A stretch of 64,000 nucleotides of DNA, from the NCBI RefSeq assembly GCF_047730085.1, contig NZ_CP159830.1:1116001-1180000 (forward strand), written 5' to 3'. Each line of letters begins with the position of its first letter. The stretch's first letter is position 1. The translations under genes and the position numbers were made by a program. The notes under the pieces are model-generated. The model ran no database searches. It had not been told where the DNA came from and worked only from the letters and a program-made list of their open reading frames with translations. This document shows positions 63,197-64,000 of the stretch, piece by piece. This DNA is from Njordibacter sp937773555 (GTDB lineage: Bacteria > Pseudomonadota > Gammaproteobacteria > Pseudomonadales > Balneatricaceae).

Positions 63197-64000
63197 ATGA
63201 CTGAACTATGGGCAGCTATTGCTCTTTTACTGTGTTTAACCAGTGGTTTTGTGCTGTGGGCTTGGTGGCGACCCCTGCCAGTATCTTCCTCAGCCAATAA
63301 CAGGCATGAGGCGATTGTAGCGCTTTATCGAGTGAAACAAATAGAGCTGGATGAAGAACTTGCTTCAGCGCAGATCAACCGTAGTGACTATGATCAGCGC
63401 TTAGCCGAAATGCAACGGACATTATTGCTAGAAACATCAGATTCCCCAGCCCCTGTTAGCTCGCCCAATCATGCTGGGGGTCTATTATTGTTGTTTATCG
63501 CGTTAGTTATTCCAGTCGCTGGGTTGCTAACCTATATTCAACTAGGGTCATATGGCGGCTTGGAACAAAGTGTTAACTTACAAAATACCCGTTCGATTGC
63601 TGCCTCTTCAACCTCTTTACCAACGCTGGTTAGCAGCCTTGAAGATGAATTGAAAAATAGGCCGAATAATCCAGAAGGATGGTATTTATTGGCCAATAGT
63701 TATATGCAAGCAGAGCAAACTGCTATGGGTATTGCTGCATTTGAGCAGGCATTAAATTATGTTCAGGCTGGAAGCCGTCAACAAGCGGCATTACTAGGTC
63801 AGTATGCGCAAGCTTTGTTCTTCAATGAAGGTGAGTTTAGTCAGCGTGTCAATGAGGCCATTGCTGCAGCGATGGCGCAAGACCCTAAAGATGTGTCAGC
63901 CTTAAGTTTGTTAGGCATTCAAGCTTTTGAAAGCGAAAATTATGATGCGGCTATACAGTTTTGGCAACGTGCTTTGCCTAGAGCGGGTGAGGGTCAGGGT
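63197..64000 (+). CDS. ccmI: Cytochrome c maturation protein CcmI (partial at window edge)
   Basis: The reading frame opens at ATG 63197, three bases after the ccmH stop, and runs off the end of the window without a stop (268 codons seen). N-terminal membrane helix (MTELWAAIALLLCLTSGFV...), a second helix near residues 95-117 and the start of a TPR domain (LPTLVSSLEDELKNRPNNPEGWYLLANSY). Fits CcmI, which presents apocytochrome c to CcmF/H. Confidence 0.92.
   Translation, partial: MTELWAAIALLLCLTSGFVLWAWWRPLPVSSSANNRHEAIVALYRVKQIELDEELASAQINRSDYDQRLAEMQRTLLLETSDSPAPVSSPNHAGGLLLLFIALVIPVAGLLTYIQLGSYGGLEQSVNLQNTRSIAASSTSLPTLVSSLEDELKNRPNNPEGWYLLANSYMQAEQTAMGIAAFEQALNYVQAGSRQQAALLGQYAQALFFNEGEFSQRVNEAIAAAMAQDPKDVSALSLLGIQAFESENYDAAIQFWQRALPRAGEGQG

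Noticed and set aside
1..64000. tRNA, rRNA, CRISPR, insertion sequence, phage or replication-origin signals
   Set aside because: Scanned by eye across all intergenic gaps; no cloverleaf, repeat-spacer arrays, transposases, integrases or DnaA-box clusters were seen. A tool-based scan could still find a small RNA.

Overview
The window is a contiguous, gene-dense piece of a gammaproteobacterial chromosome. Base composition is moderate, somewhat AT-leaning. Gene content and order (rpsA-ihfB-lapA-lapB-pyrF, lexA-sulA beside dinG, smrB divergent from prmB-aroC, a CrbS/CrbR-type acetate module, ccmABCDEFGHI) fit a marine member of the broad Pseudomonadales/Oceanospirillales group. I could not place it at genus level. 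I recognised no rRNA, tRNA, CRISPR array, insertion sequence, prophage or plasmid function; almost everything is chromosomal housekeeping.

Layout. 0-4.3 kb: ribosomal protein S1, IHF-beta, the LapA/LapB envelope proteins and OMP decarboxylase. 4.4-10 kb: a ComEA-like helix-hairpin-helix protein, a dNTPase, then a reduced type IV pilus/competence-like cluster (short assembly ATPase, inner-membrane platform, coaE, yacG, pilin) with no prepilin peptidase gene. 10-17 kb, mostly minus strand: an ABC-F ATPase of YbiT type, an HD phosphohydrolase, an ECHDC3-like crotonase, thioredoxin 2, PpnP, acetylpolyamine amidohydrolase, a decayed C-terminal piece of a BenE-family transporter, an S4 RNA-binding protein and a metallo-hydrolase. 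17-23 kb: SrkA kinase, a CoA-transferase/racemase, tail-specific protease and M18 aminopeptidase. 22.7-26.1 kb: SOS block with lexA-sulA divergent from dinG across two LexA-box-like sites. 26-33 kb: RhlB-like helicase, gpsA, small envelope and hypothetical proteins, SixA, a patatin-like protein, folE and smrB. 33-37 kb: prmB, aroC and a tungstate-type ABC importer (tupABC). 37-46 kb: UPF0149 protein, recQ, DUF2058, ttcA and a run of small conserved or unknown genes including tusA and yheU. 46-57 kb: acetate module (acs, LuxR-type regulator, transporter-like hybrid histidine kinase, DUF4212 plus ActP-like symporter, DUF294 nucleotidyltransferase, DEDDh exonuclease). 57.4 kb to the end: cytochrome c maturation operon ccmA-ccmI, with ccmI cut by the window edge.

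How the genes work together. The lexA/sulA/dinG block joins repressor, division inhibitor and repair helicase under one control region. The acs/CrbR/CrbS/ActP set couples acetate uptake and activation to a sensor built on a transporter fold. The Ccm block is a complete System I pathway. I found no convincing undescribed system. The most useful observations are the benE relic, the pilus cluster lacking pilD, a crotonase without either catalytic glutamate, two LexA-box-like sites, a hairpin abutting the rhlB-like start codon, and several perfect inverted repeats upstream of operons. Start codons were chosen by family alignment and ribosome binding sites; several long ORF extensions from TTG or GTG codons were trimmed.
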